DNA of 64,000 bases from an uncultured Prevotellaceae bacterium (GTDB lineage: Bacteria; Bacteroidota; Bacteroidia; Bacteroidales; Bacteroidaceae): NCBI GenBank assembly GCA_947307015.1, contig CAMZHV010000007.1:1-64000 (forward strand), read 5' to 3'. The position numbers and the translations under genes are program-made. The number at the start of each line of letters is the position of its first letter. Position 1 is the stretch's first letter. The notes beneath the pieces were generated by a model, which saw nothing but the letters and a program-made list of their open reading frames with translations, was not told the DNA's origin and searched no databases. Shown one piece after another: positions 19,625 to 28,306 of the stretch.

Positions 19625-21385
19625 TCACTCAGCCGAGCTGTTGTAAAGCGGTTCGATGATGTTGAGGAGCTTGATGGTAGCCTTGATGGCAGCCTCGGTC
19701 TGGTCGGCATCAAGAGCATGGGTGCGGTACTGCTTCTCCTCATAGACCCATTCAATGGTGGTCTGCACAAGGGCATCGGTGCGACCGCCGGGTGGGATGG
19801 TGACAGCGTAGTTCGAAAGCCAGGGGAACTTGCGGCCAAGGCGGTCGCGATAGATGTGACGGACGGCGCGGACGAAGGCGTCGTACTGACCGTCGCCCTG
19901 CGCGCTCTCCTCGTAGATCTCATCATCAATCTGCAGGCGCACCTGTGCCATGGGACGCAGACCGTAAGCCGTTGAAACCATATACGATAGGAGGCGCACG
20001 CGTTCCTCGTCCTCGCTGTGTTTGAGCACGTCGCGGATGATGAAGGGGAGGTCTTCTTGCGTGACAAGTTCCTTCTTGTCGCCCAGCTCGATGATACGAT
20101 CCGTGACCTTCTTCATGTCCTCGTCGCTGAGGTCGAGACCGAGCTCTGCGAGGTTCATGCGGATGTTGGCCTTGCCACTGCTCTTGCCGAGGGCGTACTC
20201 GCGGCGACGTCCGAAACGCTCAGGACGCAATGCGTTCTGATAGAGCCCGTTCTTCTTGTCGCCGTCGGCATGAACGCCTGCCACCTGCGTGAAGACGGCC
20301 GATCCGGTGATGGGCTTGTTGGGCGGTATGGCTATGCCGCTGTAGCTCTCCACCATGTGTGCCACCTTGTTAAGTTCCTCCTCGTTGATATTCGTTTGCG
20401 CGTTGAAATGGTCTTTGAGAATGGCTTGCACGGAGGCTAATGGCGCATTGCCAGCCCGCTCGCCAAGGCCGTTGATGGCGGTATGCAGTCCGCGAGCACC
20501 GTTAAGGACGGCAGCGAGGACGTTCGACACGGCCAGGTCGTAATCGTTATGGGCGTGGAAATCGAAGTGAACGCCCGGATAGCGAGCCACCATCTGCTTG
20601 ATAAAATCCGATGTCTCCAAAGGATTGAGAATGCCGAGGGTGTCGGGGAGCATGACGCGGGAGACCGCAGCAGACTCTCCCCCAAGCCTCACCCCTAACC
20701 CCTCTCCCGTGGGAGAGGGGAACTTTAGGGAGGGAGCGATTTGTTCTGAGCAGGCGTCCGCAGGGGAGGTGGCTATGAGGTCGATAATGGAGTCTAATAG
20801 TTGAAAGACATAAGAGGGTGACTCTTTGCGATTGGTGACCGCTCCCTCCCCAAAGTTCCCCTCTCCCACGGGAGAGGGGTTAGGGGTGAGGCTGGGGGGA
20901 GAGTCTGGGACTGGGTATGGATCTGAGTCTGATTCTGTTTTCATCCCTCCACTCCAATCCTCCAAATAAATATTGACGGCGATACCGCGTTGGGCGGCCA
21001 TCTCCACGTTGCGTCGGATGTCGGCGGCGTGTTGTTCGAGCGTCTTTCCGAGCTGTCCCTCGCAGTGGCGGCGCGAACCTTTGCAAAGCAGATTGATGGT
21101 ACGTGCGCCTGCGCGCTCAATCCAGTCGAGGCTCTTCCCATCGTCCACGAAACCAAGCACTTCTACGCGATTGAGCAAATCTTTGGAGGCTGCCCAGCGG
21201 GTTATGCGCTGCACGGCTTCGAGCTCGCCGTCGCTGACACGGGCTGATGCAACTTCCACGCGATCTACGTGCAGGTCTTCCAGCAGCGCCCGGCAGATGA
21301 GCAGCTTCTCATGCGGCATAAAACTCACACCTGACGTCTGTTCACCATCCCGCAGGGTGGTATCCATGATTTCAATCTTTCTCAT
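19625..21385 (-). CDS. LeuA/citramalate-synthase-like enzyme with LeuA regulatory domain
   Basis: 586 residues: HMGL-like catalytic domain starting [14 protein letters not shown], with [14 protein letters not shown] and [12 protein letters not shown] metal/substrate motifs, then a C-terminal LeuA allosteric domain. Condenses acetyl-CoA with a 2-oxoacid; position beside leuA and leuCD suggests a second isopropylmalate synthase or citramalate synthase. Two in-frame palindrome inserts (residues ~160-184 and ~208-237) flank a conserved stretch ([13 protein letters not shown]), lengthening the catalytic domain by about 50 residues. It overlaps leuCD by 14 bp. leuB, often next, is not in the window. 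Confidence 0.85.
   Translation of the reverse strand: MRKIEIMDTTLRDGEQTSGVSFMPHEKLLICRALLEDLHVDRVEVASARVSDGELEAVQRITRWAASKDLLNRVEVLGFVDDGKSLDWIERAGARTINLLCKGSRRHCEGQLGKTLEQHAADIRRNVEMAAQRGIAVNIYLEDWSGGMKTESDSDPYPVPDSPPSLTPNPSPVGEGNFGEGAVTNRKESPSYVFQLLDSIIDLIATSPADACSEQIAPSLKFPSPTGEGLGVRLGGESAAVSRVMLPDTLGILNPLETSDFIKQMVARYPGVHFDFHAHNDYDLAVSNVLAAVLNGARGLHTAINGLGERAGNAPLASVQAILKDHFNAQTNINEEELNKVAHMVESYSGIAIPPNKPITGSAVFTQVAGVHADGDKKNGLYQNALRPERFGRRREYALGKSSGKANIRMNLAELGLDLSDEDMKKVTDRIIELGDKKELVTQEDLPFIIRDVLKHSEDEERVRLLSYMVSTAYGLRPMAQVRLQIDDEIYEESAQGDGQYDAFVRAVRHIYRDRLGRKFPWLSNYAVTIPPGGRTDALVQTTIEWVYEEKQYRTHALDADQTEAAIKATIKLLNIIEPLYNSSAE
20673..20906. repeat. Long inverted palindrome pair inside LeuA/CimA-like gene
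   Basis: Copies at 20673-20761 and 20834-20906 are reverse complements over about 65 nt with only a few differences. Each begins outward with AGACTCTCCCCC and includes CCCCTCTCCC/GGGAGAGGGG. The inward flank of the first (TTCTGAGCAGGCGTCCGC) and of the second (GGTGACCGCTCC) also occur at the leuC-leuD pair, so the element is longer than the palindrome itself. Confidence 0.9.
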
Positions 21386-23516
21386 AGACTTCTATTTTAT
21401 CGAGGTTCTTCATGAGGAAATCGATGTCGTCGAGACCGTTCATGAGGCAGTATTTCTTGTAGCCGTTGATGGGGAAGTGCTCGGAGTGGTTGGTGGCGAG
21501 GTTGGTGACCGTCTGTGCGGGCAGATCCACACGGACTTGCGTCTGCGGGTCGGCCGCGATACTGTCGAAGAGTTCCTGCTGAAAGGAGGGACTGACGGTG
21601 ATGGGCAACACGAAGCAGTTTAGGAGGTTATTGCGGTGGATGTCAGCGAAGGAACTGCTGATGACCACGCGGACACCATAGCCAGCGATGGCCCATGCGG
21701 CGTGCTCGCGGCTGGAGCCCGAACCCCAATTCTCACCGCCTACAATGATCTGGTGTACTCCCTCGCGCGGTGCCTCGTTGAAAGCTGGCTGGTTCATGAC
21801 GAAATCATGAACCACATTGCCTTTAGCATCGTAGCGCAGGTCGTGCATGAAGGCGTCGCCGAAGAACTTCGGATCGCGCGTCGTGCTGGCCAAGTAGCGG
21901 GCAGGGATGATGAGATCCGTATTGCAGTTGTCGATGGCAATGGGGATACAGGTGGAAGTTATGATGGAAAAGGATGACTCTCCCCCCTCCCTCCCTATAA
22001 GGGAGGGAGCAGAATGTTTTGAGCAGGCATTCGCTTTGTTCTCTTTGCTATTCTTCAAGGGGATTAGGGATTCCATTAGACCTCCAGCGTCATAGGTGAC
22101 CGCTCCCTCCCTTATAGGGAGGGCGGGGGGAGAGTCTCTTGGATCACTAATCACTCCCGTCACAGCAGCCGCTGCTACGGTCAGCGGGGAGGCGAGGATG
22201 GTGCGGGCGCCGGGACCTTGGCGACCGACGAAATTGCGGTTAGAGGTGCTGATGCAGAGTTTGCCGGCAGGCACTTTGTCTGCATTCATGGCGAGGCAGG
22301 CAGAGCAGGAGGGCAAACGCACTTCGAAGCCTGCGGCGTTGAGGATCTTGTCAATACCTTCGTCGATAATTTGTTGGCGCACAGCCCACGAGCCAGGAAC
22401 AAGCCACGCCGTGACATTCGGCGCTTTCCGACGTCCTTTGACGATGGAGGCAAAGGCGCGGAAGTCTTCGATGCGCCCGTTCGTGCAGGCGCCGAGGAAA
22501 ACGTAGTCGACGGGCGTGCCAAGGAGTTGTTGGCCGGGTTGGAATTGCATATAATCCAATTGCACTTGCAGCTGTTGGCGGTCAGCTTCTGGCAGTTCAT
22601 CCAGTGTTGGAATCGTGCCGTCAATAGCTATGCCTGCTCCAGGATTCGTGCCGTAGGTGATACGTGGCGTGATGTCCTCGGCGCTGAAGGTGATTTCTTT
22701 GTCAAAGACGGCATCAGCATCGCTCTTCAATGTTTTCCAGAACGCGACGGCTTTGTCCCAAGCCTCGCCCTTCGGTGCATATTCGCGGCCCTTGAGATAA
22801 GCGAAGGTCGTCTCATCGGGAGCTATCAGACCTGCACGCGACCCCATCTCAATAGACAGGTTGGAGAGTGTGAGACGCCCTTCCATCGACATCGAACGAA
22901 TGACAGAGCCTGCATATTCAACGGCATAACCAGTGGCACCGCCGGTGCCCATCTGTGCCATGATAAAGAGTGCCACATCCTTGGCCGTGACGCAGGGCGC
23001 AAGCTGTCCTTCGATATTGATTCTCATGGTCTTGGGTTTCTGCTGCAGGATGCATTGCGCAGCGAGCACCTGAGCCACCTCGCTCGTGCCGATGCCCATG
23101 GCGAGTGCACCGACAGCGCCGTGTGTGCTCGTGTGCGAGTCGCCGCAGACGATGGTCATGCCCGGCAGCGACAGTCCTTTTTCAGGCCCCACAACGTGTA
23201 TGATGCCATTGTCCTTCGAGCCCATGGCGAAGTGCGTGATGCCAAACTCCTCGCAGTTGCGGCGGAGGGTTTCAATTTGGGAAGCTCCCTCCCTCACAGG
23301 GAGGGCGGGGGGTGGGTCTGACGGTGTATTATGATCTGGCATGGCAAAGATCTGCTGAGGACGTAGCACGCTGATGCCCTTGTCGCGCAAGACATCAAAT
23401 GCCTGCGGACTGGTCACCTCATGGCAGTAGAGACGGTCGATATATAGTTGTGTGGGGCCGTCAGGGATATTCTGCACGACGTGCGCATCCCAAATCTTGT
23501 CGAATAAGGTTTTCAT
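21372..23516 (-). CDS. leuC-leuD: Fused 3-isopropylmalate dehydratase large and small subunits
   Basis: One open frame of about 714 residues. LeuC (residues ~1-460) carries the [4Fe-4S] ligands in GACTNGR (~342) and SCSAC (~403-406); LeuD (~520-714) starts [20 protein letters not shown] and has [16 protein letters not shown]. Together they isomerise 2- to 3-isopropylmalate. The subunits are separate in most bacteria. Here the linker (~460-513) is encoded by an inverted pair of palindromic repeats. A third palindrome interrupts LeuC at residues ~66-77 ([12 protein letters not shown]). ATG 23516 is chosen over 23591 because it fits the LeuC start [14 protein letters not shown] and lies 4 bp after the leuA stop. 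Confidence 0.93.
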   Translation of the reverse strand: MKTLFDKIWDAHVVQNIPDGPTQLYIDRLYCHEVTSPQAFDVLRDKGISVLRPQQIFAMPDHNTPSDPPPALPVREGASQIETLRRNCEEFGITHFAMGSKDNGIIHVVGPEKGLSLPGMTIVCGDSHTSTHGAVGALAMGIGTSEVAQVLAAQCILQQKPKTMRINIEGQLAPCVTAKDVALFIMAQMGTGGATGYAVEYAGSVIRSMSMEGRLTLSNLSIEMGSRAGLIAPDETTFAYLKGREYAPKGEAWDKAVAFWKTLKSDADAVFDKEITFSAEDITPRITYGTNPGAGIAIDGTIPTLDELPEADRQQLQVQLDYMQFQPGQQLLGTPVDYVFLGACTNGRIEDFRAFASIVKGRRKAPNVTAWLVPGSWAVRQQIIDEGIDKILNAAGFEVRLPSCSACLAMNADKVPAGKLCISTSNRNFVGRQGPGARTILASPLTVAAAAVTGVISDPRDSPPALPIREGAVTYDAGGLMESLIPLKNSKENKANACSKHSAPSLIGREGGESSFSIITSTCIPIAIDNCNTDLIIPARYLASTTRDPKFFGDAFMHDLRYDAKGNVVHDFVMNQPAFNEAPREGVHQIIVGGENWGSGSSREHAAWAIAGYGVRVVISSSFADIHRNNLLNCFVLPITVSPSFQQELFDSIAADPQTQVRVDLPAQTVTNLATNHSEHFPINGYKKYCLMNGLDDIDFLMKNLDKIEVYEKD
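21976..22136. repeat. Inverted palindrome pair forming the leuC-leuD linker
   Basis: Copy one 21976-22034, copy two 22095-22136 in reverse. Core CCCTCCCTATAAGGGAGGG in both. The inner flanks TTTTGAGCAGGCATTCGC and GGTGACCGCTCC match those of the pair in the neighbouring CimA-like gene. The frame stays open through both copies ([12 protein letters not shown] and [12 protein letters not shown]). Confidence 0.9.
23284..23320. repeat. GC-rich palindrome inside leuC
   Basis: Single copy with core CCCTCCCTCACAGGGAGGG and a GGGGGTGGGTCTG end, read in frame as [14 protein letters not shown] within the aconitase-type domain near residue 70. No inverted partner was seen nearby. Confidence 0.82.
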
Positions 23517-23520
23517 CTCC

Positions 23521-25023
23521 TTATTTTTTAAATTTATTGATACAATCGATATATGCTTCAACGGAAGCGGTGACGATGTCTGTGTTGGCACCGAAACCGT
23601 AGTAGAGACGGCCGTCGTATTCCACTTGCATGTGTACTTTTCCCACGTCGTCGGAGCCTTTGCTGATAGCTTGGATAGTGAACTCCTTGAGTGTCATTTG
23701 GCGACGGATGATGACCTTGAGCGCCTTGATGGCAGCATCGACAGGACCATTGCCTGAAGCAGCTGCCTCGAACTTCTCGCCGCTGATACTCAGACCGATG
23801 GCGGCTACGCTGCGTACACCCTTACCTGTGGTCACCTGCAGGTAGTCGAGTTTGACGGCATGAGTGGCCGTGCGGTCGGCACCGGCGAGCATGAGGATGT
23901 CGTCGTCTGTAATCTCCTTCTTTTGGTCGGCCAGATGGAGGAATGCCCCGTAGGTCTTATCGAGGGCTTCGTCGCTCATGTCGATGCCGAGCACCTGTAG
24001 GCGGTGCTTCAGGGCGGCGTGACCGCTGCGGGCGGTAAGCAGAATCGAATTCTCGTCGATGCCCACATCCTTGGGGTTCATGATTTCGTAGGTCTGGGCG
24101 TTCTTGAGCACGCCGTCCTGATGGATGCCGCTGCTGTGGGCGAAGGCATTACGTCCGACGATGGCCTTGTTGGGCTGCACAGGCATATTCATCAGCGACG
24201 AGACGAGACGCGAAGTGGGGTAGATGCGTTGTGTGTTGATGTTGGTGTCTATGCCGATGCTTTTGTGGCATTTCAGGATCATCGCAATCTCTTCGAGACT
24301 GGTGTTGCCGGCACGTTCACCGATACCATTGATGGTCACTTCTGCCTGACGTGCGCCGTTCAAGATGCCAGCCATCGTGTTGGCCGTGGCCATGCCGAGG
24401 TCGTTGTGGCAATGGGTAGAGAGAATGCACTGGCCGTTGCTGAGGCCGTCGACGTGTTCCATGAGGTATTTGATCTTCTCGCCGAACTCCTGCGGCAGAC
24501 AGTAGCCCGTGGTGTCAGGGATATTACAGACGGTGGCGCCTGCTTTGACGACCGCTTCGATGACGCGAGCCAGGTATTCGTTGTCCGTGCGCCCTGCGTC
24601 CTCTGCATAGAATTCCACATCCTCCACATAGCGCTTGGCATATTTCACAGCGGCCACGGCACGTTCGATGATTTCTTCGTGTGTGGCGTTGAATTTATAT
24701 TTGATGTGCGATTCGCTGGTGCCGATGCCCGTGTGGATGCGTTTGTGCTTGGCGTAATGCAGTGCCTCCACCGCCACGTCAATATCCTTCTGCACGGCAC
24801 GCGTGAGGGCACAAATCGTGGGCCACGTGACAGCCTTGGAAATCTCGATGACGCTGTTGAAGTCGCCGGGTGAAGAGATGGGGAATCCCGCTTCGATGAC
24901 ATCCACGCCAAGGGCTTCGAGCTGCTTGGCAACCTGAATTTTCTCAATCGTGTTTAACTGACAGCCGGGCACCTGCTCGCCGTCGCGGAGTGTTGTGTCA
25001 AAAATAAATAATCTGTTGCTCAT
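23521..25023 (-). CDS. leuA: 2-isopropylmalate synthase
   Basis: 500 residues. Catalytic HMGL-like barrel with [11 protein letters not shown] at the N-terminus, [14 protein letters not shown] and [14 protein letters not shown], followed by the C-terminal allosteric domain that senses leucine. Catalyses acetyl-CoA plus 2-oxoisovalerate to 2-isopropylmalate, first committed step of leucine synthesis. First gene of leuA-leuCD-(CimA-like), with a -7 box at 25050-25057. Divergent from ilvN, so the 166-bp intergenic region drives both branched-chain pathways. No leader peptide rich in leucine codons was seen. Confidence 0.95.
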   Translation of the reverse strand: MSNRLFIFDTTLRDGEQVPGCQLNTIEKIQVAKQLEALGVDVIEAGFPISSPGDFNSVIEISKAVTWPTICALTRAVQKDIDVAVEALHYAKHKRIHTGIGTSESHIKYKFNATHEEIIERAVAAVKYAKRYVEDVEFYAEDAGRTDNEYLARVIEAVVKAGATVCNIPDTTGYCLPQEFGEKIKYLMEHVDGLSNGQCILSTHCHNDLGMATANTMAGILNGARQAEVTINGIGERAGNTSLEEIAMILKCHKSIGIDTNINTQRIYPTSRLVSSLMNMPVQPNKAIVGRNAFAHSSGIHQDGVLKNAQTYEIMNPKDVGIDENSILLTARSGHAALKHRLQVLGIDMSDEALDKTYGAFLHLADQKKEITDDDILMLAGADRTATHAVKLDYLQVTTGKGVRSVAAIGLSISGEKFEAAASGNGPVDAAIKALKVIIRRQMTLKEFTIQAISKGSDDVGKVHMQVEYDGRLYYGFGANTDIVTASVEAYIDCINKFKK

Positions 25024-25049
25024 AAGGTTGTGATTGATGAAAATCAGCG

Positions 25050-25057
25050 CAAAAGTA
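25050..25057 (-). promoter_or_regulatory. -7 box for leuA operon
   Basis: TACTTTTG on the minus strand, 26 bp upstream of the leuA ATG. Three imperfect TTTATGG tandem units lie just upstream at about 25066-25087. Confidence 0.6.
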
Positions 25058-25184
25058 GTGAAAAAGTTTATGGTTTATGGTTTATGATTGAGAGTTTTTG
25101 CCTTTTTGTGCCATATTTTTTACTTTTTATCGTCAAAAAACGAATAAATAGTTCGTTGTAAATCGTCAAATCGTAAATTTTACC

Positions 25185-25192
25185 TACCTTTG
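25185..25192 (+). promoter_or_regulatory. -7 box for ilvN
   Basis: TACCTTTG, 27 bp before the ATG at 25220. The TTG that would extend the frame upstream is part of this box, so it is not the start. Confidence 0.68.
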
Positions 25193-25219
25193 CACCGCAA
25201 AAAACGAAGAAACACATTT

Positions 25220-25804
25220 ATGAGTCCAGTACATCAGTCTGACGAAAGCACCAAGTTCTACACAATCCTCGTCTTCTCTGAGAACATCGCGGGTCTGCTC
25301 AATCAGATTACGGCTGTCTTCACACGCCGTCAGGTCAACATCGAGAGCCTGAACGTCAGCGCATCCTCGACGCCCGGCGTCCACAAGTACACGATCACGT
25401 GCTACTGCACCCTGGAGATGGTGAAGATGCTGAAGGCGCAGATTGAGAAGCGCATCGATGTCCTACAGGCGCGCTATTTTACCGACGATGATATCTTTCT
25501 TCAGGAAACGTCGCTATTGAAGATTTCCACGCCTGCGATGCTTGAGAACCCCGACGTCTGTCGGATCATCCGTCAGCACGGAGCGCATATCGTGGAGGTG
25601 AACCCGACCTACAGCGCCGTTGAGAAGACGGGTGCCACGGAACACATCCTTTCGCTGTTCGATGCGCTGAACAAACTCGGTGTCGTCCGTCAATTTGCCC
25701 GCTCCGGACGTATCTGTATCACAAGAGGTACGCGCGAGTACTTGGATGATTATTTGGCAGAAAGGGAGAAGGAAAAGACTCTCCCCCCAGCCCCTCCCTT
25801 GTAG
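25220..25804 (+). CDS. ilvN: Acetolactate synthase small (regulatory) subunit
   Basis: 194 residues. N-terminal ACT domain (KFYTILVFSENIAGLLNQIT, VNIESLNVS) followed by the IlvH-type C-terminal domain. Binds and regulates the catalytic IlvB subunit, which is not in this window. The last residues (EKTLPPAPPL) and the stop codon itself are supplied by a GC-rich palindrome, so the native C-terminus has been replaced or extended. Followed after 37 bp by the acyl-ACP thioesterase. Confidence 0.93.
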   Translation: MSPVHQSDESTKFYTILVFSENIAGLLNQITAVFTRRQVNIESLNVSASSTPGVHKYTITCYCTLEMVKMLKAQIEKRIDVLQARYFTDDDIFLQETSLLKISTPAMLENPDVCRIIRQHGAHIVEVNPTYSAVEKTGATEHILSLFDALNKLGVVRQFARSGRICITRGTREYLDDYLAEREKEKTLPPAPPL

Positions 25805-25904
25805 GGAGGGGAGTAATTACCCCAAATAGCCGATTATTTCAATGAATTCCACGACTTCCTTAACAAATCGCCCTCTCCCTAACAGGGAGAGCGGGGAGAG
25901 AGTC
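25776..25904. repeat. Inverted palindrome pair across the ilvN/thioesterase junction
   Basis: Copy one 25776-25814 (core CCCTCCCTTGTAGGGAGGG) contains the ilvN stop TAG in its loop. Copy two, reversed, is 25870-25904 (core CTCTCCCTAACAGGGAGAG) in the thioesterase N-terminus. The thioesterase ATG at 25842 lies between the copies. Confidence 0.85.
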
Positions 25905-26699
25905 CCGGGCATGGGGAAGGTCTCCCTATACTCCTTTACTGTTGAGCCCTTCCATGTGGATTTCACGGGCCACCTGTTTCTGGGCGTGCTGGGCAACCAC
26001 CTGCTGAACGCTGCCGGACGCCATTCGCACAATCGCGGCTGGGGCATTGATCAGTTGAACGAAGTGCAATACACGTGGGTGCTGTCGCGCCTGAGCATCG
26101 AGCTGACAGAGATGCCAGCTCAGTACGAGCACGTGGAGGTGGAGACGTGGGTGGAGAGCGTCATGAAGCTGTTCACAGAGCGTAACTTCCTCATCCGCAA
26201 CACCGACGACGGTCGCATCTACGGCTATGCCCGCTCCATTTGGGCGATGATTGACCTCTCTTCGCGCCAGCCCTCGAACCTCTTGGAACTCAAAGACGGC
26301 GACATTCTCCGTTATGTCATCCCTGCCGACGAGAAGCCCTGTCCGATTGCCAAGTATCGTCCGAGCCGACCCGCTACGGAGCCTGCTGTGCGCACCATCG
26401 ACACGCATTACAGCGACGTGGACATCAACGGCCACATCAACAGCATCAAATACGTTGAGCACGTCCTCGACCTCTTCCCCCGCGAGCTGTTCGAGGGTCA
26501 TCGTCTCCAGCGCTTCGACATCGCCTACAAGGCCGAATCGTATCTTGGCGACACCCTCACCTTCATCTCCCAGCCCTCCGACACCACCTTCGCCGATGGC
26601 CTCGCTACCACTTACGACATCGCCATCCGCAAGAACGTCGGAAAGCCCGAACATCCTGAGGGTGAGGCCATCATCCAAGCGAAGGTGTTGTTTTGCTGA
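25842..26699 (+). CDS. Acyl-ACP thioesterase
   Basis: 285 residues with two hotdog domains of the FatA/FatB family. The catalytic region DVDINGHINSIKYVEH (~residues 195-210) contains the Asn and His expected for this family. It would release fatty acids from acyl carrier protein in the cytoplasm. Placement beside ilvN is typical of Bacteroidales, where ilvC usually comes next; here ilvC is 16.7 kb away. Residues ~9-22 (NRPLPNRESGERVP) derive from a palindrome. ATG 25911 (MGKVSLYSFTVEPF) is an alternative start that would exclude the repeat. Confidence 0.9.
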   Translation: MNSTTSLTNRPLPNRESGERVPGMGKVSLYSFTVEPFHVDFTGHLFLGVLGNHLLNAAGRHSHNRGWGIDQLNEVQYTWVLSRLSIELTEMPAQYEHVEVETWVESVMKLFTERNFLIRNTDDGRIYGYARSIWAMIDLSSRQPSNLLELKDGDILRYVIPADEKPCPIAKYRPSRPATEPAVRTIDTHYSDVDINGHINSIKYVEHVLDLFPRELFEGHRLQRFDIAYKAESYLGDTLTFISQPSDTTFADGLATTYDIAIRKNVGKPEHPEGEAIIQAKVLFC

Positions 26700-26798
26700 A
26701 TAAACTGCGTGCAACACCATGGGAGCCCATTTCCGGACTGAGCCCCACAACTTCTCCTTCTTTTTCTGCTTCTTGATGCCTGTTTCTTTTTCTTTTGT

Positions 26799-26928
26799 AC
26801 ACCATGTGGTGTTACACCACCTGGTGAACATTTATTAAGAGAAAATAGCCGCCTCATATCCTGCAATTTAGTTAAAGTTTACTAATGTTTACCACTTGGT
26901 GTACAACAAATTTGTGTACATCAAATTT
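26799..26928. promoter_or_regulatory. Operator-like repeats upstream of AAA ATPase gene
   Basis: Three copies of a dyad near CACCAnnTGGTG: ACACCATGTGGTGT (26799-26812), ACACCACCTGGTGA (26814-26827) and TACCACTTGGTGTA (26890-26903). The first two are spaced 15 bp centre to centre. The third runs into two 15-bp direct repeats, GTGTACAACAAATTT and GTGTACATCAAATTT (26899-26928), which cover the -33 region. This looks like a binding site array for a repressor or for autoregulation. Confidence 0.6.
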
Positions 26929-26942
26929 ATGCATTAGTTTTG
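26911..26942 (+). promoter_or_regulatory. Promoter of AAA ATPase gene
   Basis: TTTG (26911-26914), 20-bp spacer, TAGTTTTG (26935-26942): a good Bacteroidetes -33/-7 pair overlapping the operator-like repeats. Confidence 0.65.
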
Positions 26943-26959
26943 CAAACAAAATCTATTAA

Positions 26960-28096
26960 ATGCTTCGAACAATGAGGAAACCCTTTATCTATGGCATGTC
27001 GGTAGAAGGTGAGCATTTTACCGATCGTGAAATGGAGACCAAACGCCTTCAATTAAACTTTGAGAATGGTGTCAACTCCATACTCATATCTCCCCGGCGC
27101 ATGGGCAAGACATCACTCGTGAAGAAAGTGAAAAGTCTCTCAGAAAGTGCAGCGCTCAAGGTGGTGTATATGGACATTTATAAATGTCGTACAGAATACG
27201 AATTCTACGAGAAATTCGCTTCGGCTGTCATACAGGCAACATCTACGAAGATGGAGCGTATGATAGAAAATGCCAAAGAGTTCCTGTTAGGTGTCACTCC
27301 TCGAATCATATATAACCCTGAACCCACAACAGAGTTCTCATTGTCTCTGGGGGTGAATCCTCGAGCGAATGATCCTGAGGAAATCCTCGACTTACCGGAG
27401 AAAATCGCACGAAAGCGCGGCATACAAATAGTCGTGTGCATCGATGAGTTCCAGCAGATCGGCGAAATGCCGGACTCGCTGACCATACAAAAGACCATTC
27501 GCAGCGTTTGGCAACACCACCAACATACTTCATATTGTCTGTTTGGTAGCAAGCAACACCTGATGAGCAACCTCTTTTATAGTCGCAAGATGCCATTCTA
27601 TCAATTCGGAGATATGTTCTTCCTTCGCAAGATTCCGACTGACAAATGGGTGCCATTTATCATCAGCCGCTTTGAGGTCGCTGGAAGTAAAATATCTACC
27701 GAGTGGGCTGAGAAGATATGTACGACCGTGGAGAACTATTCCGCATACGTACAACAATTAGCGTGGAACGTCTTGACAGCGACAGAAACGGAGGTCACGG
27801 AACAGACTTTTCATGACGGCTTAGAAGCCACACTGGCGCAAGTAGCTCCTCTATTTGTGGAGCAGACGACGAACCTATCATCCTATCAGCTCAATCTTAT
27901 CCGTGCCATCTGTAGTGGCTATCACAATGATTTTGGTAAACGCGAAGTCACAGGCAAGTTCAATCTGGGCACTCGGTCCAATCTGCCCAAACTCAAGAAA
28001 GCGCTCATAGACCGTGAATTCCTTGACGAAACCGAATCAGGGCTATTCCTTTCCGACCCTCTCTTTTCCATCTGGTTCAAACAAAACATGATGTAG
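26960..28096 (+). CDS. AAA family ATPase (archaeal-ATPase type)
   Basis: 378 residues. Walker A is SPRRMGKTSLVKK (~residue 46) and Walker B IVVCIDEFQQI (~residue 160), as in the PRRMGKTSL group of STAND-like AAA ATPases found in archaea and Bacteroidetes. The C-terminal ~100 residues form a winged-helix-like region (NLPKLKKALIDREFLDE). No nuclease domain is seen. Biological role unknown; such proteins often sit in accessory islands. ATG 26972 is an alternative start. Own promoter with operator repeats upstream and a strong terminator after it, so it is monocistronic. Confidence 0.8.
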   Translation: MLRTMRKPFIYGMSVEGEHFTDREMETKRLQLNFENGVNSILISPRRMGKTSLVKKVKSLSESAALKVVYMDIYKCRTEYEFYEKFASAVIQATSTKMERMIENAKEFLLGVTPRIIYNPEPTTEFSLSLGVNPRANDPEEILDLPEKIARKRGIQIVVCIDEFQQIGEMPDSLTIQKTIRSVWQHHQHTSYCLFGSKQHLMSNLFYSRKMPFYQFGDMFFLRKIPTDKWVPFIISRFEVAGSKISTEWAEKICTTVENYSAYVQQLAWNVLTATETEVTEQTFHDGLEATLAQVAPLFVEQTTNLSSYQLNLIRAICSGYHNDFGKREVTGKFNLGTRSNLPKLKKALIDREFLDETESGLFLSDPLFSIWFKQNMM

Positions 28097-28103
28097 AATC
28101 CTC

Positions 28104-28131
28104 AGCCTTCCCGCTTCTGGGAAGGCTTTTT
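28104..28131 (+). terminator. Rho-independent terminator after AAA ATPase gene
   Basis: Stem AGCCTTCCC / GGGAAGGCT (9 bp, perfect) with a 6-nt loop, followed by TTTTTCT. Ends 8-35 bp after the stop codon. Confidence 0.85.
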
Positions 28132-28156
28132 CTGCATCTTCATGCCCCTTTTCTTT

Positions 28157-28197
28157 ATCTATTGACCTGAATCAAAGGCCGAAAAAGATGAAAAAAG
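28157..28197. repeat. Direct repeat, left copy, flanking DUF234 ATPase
   Basis: About 40 bp beginning ATCTATTGACCTGAATCAAA and ending GATGAAAAAAG. A second copy, lacking two A residues, is at 29629-29667, just after the ATPase stop. Confidence 0.88.
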
Positions 28198-28252
28198 TAC
28201 ATCGTACCATCACTTTTTCTCGCTTTCCTTCTTCACTTTTCATTCTTTTCAC

Positions 28253-28260
28253 TACCTTTG
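28253..28260 (+). promoter_or_regulatory. -7 box for DUF234 ATPase gene
   Basis: TACCTTTG, 46 bp upstream of the ATG at 28307. Confidence 0.6.
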
Positions 28261-28306
28261 CAGCGCAAATATAAATGGCCATTTATATAAATCGTGATTT
28301 ACATTT

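Noticed and set aside
25024..25219. Leader peptide/attenuator controlling leu and ilv genes
   Set aside because: No short frame with runs of Leu, Val or Ile codons and no terminator/antiterminator pair was found between leuA and ilvN.
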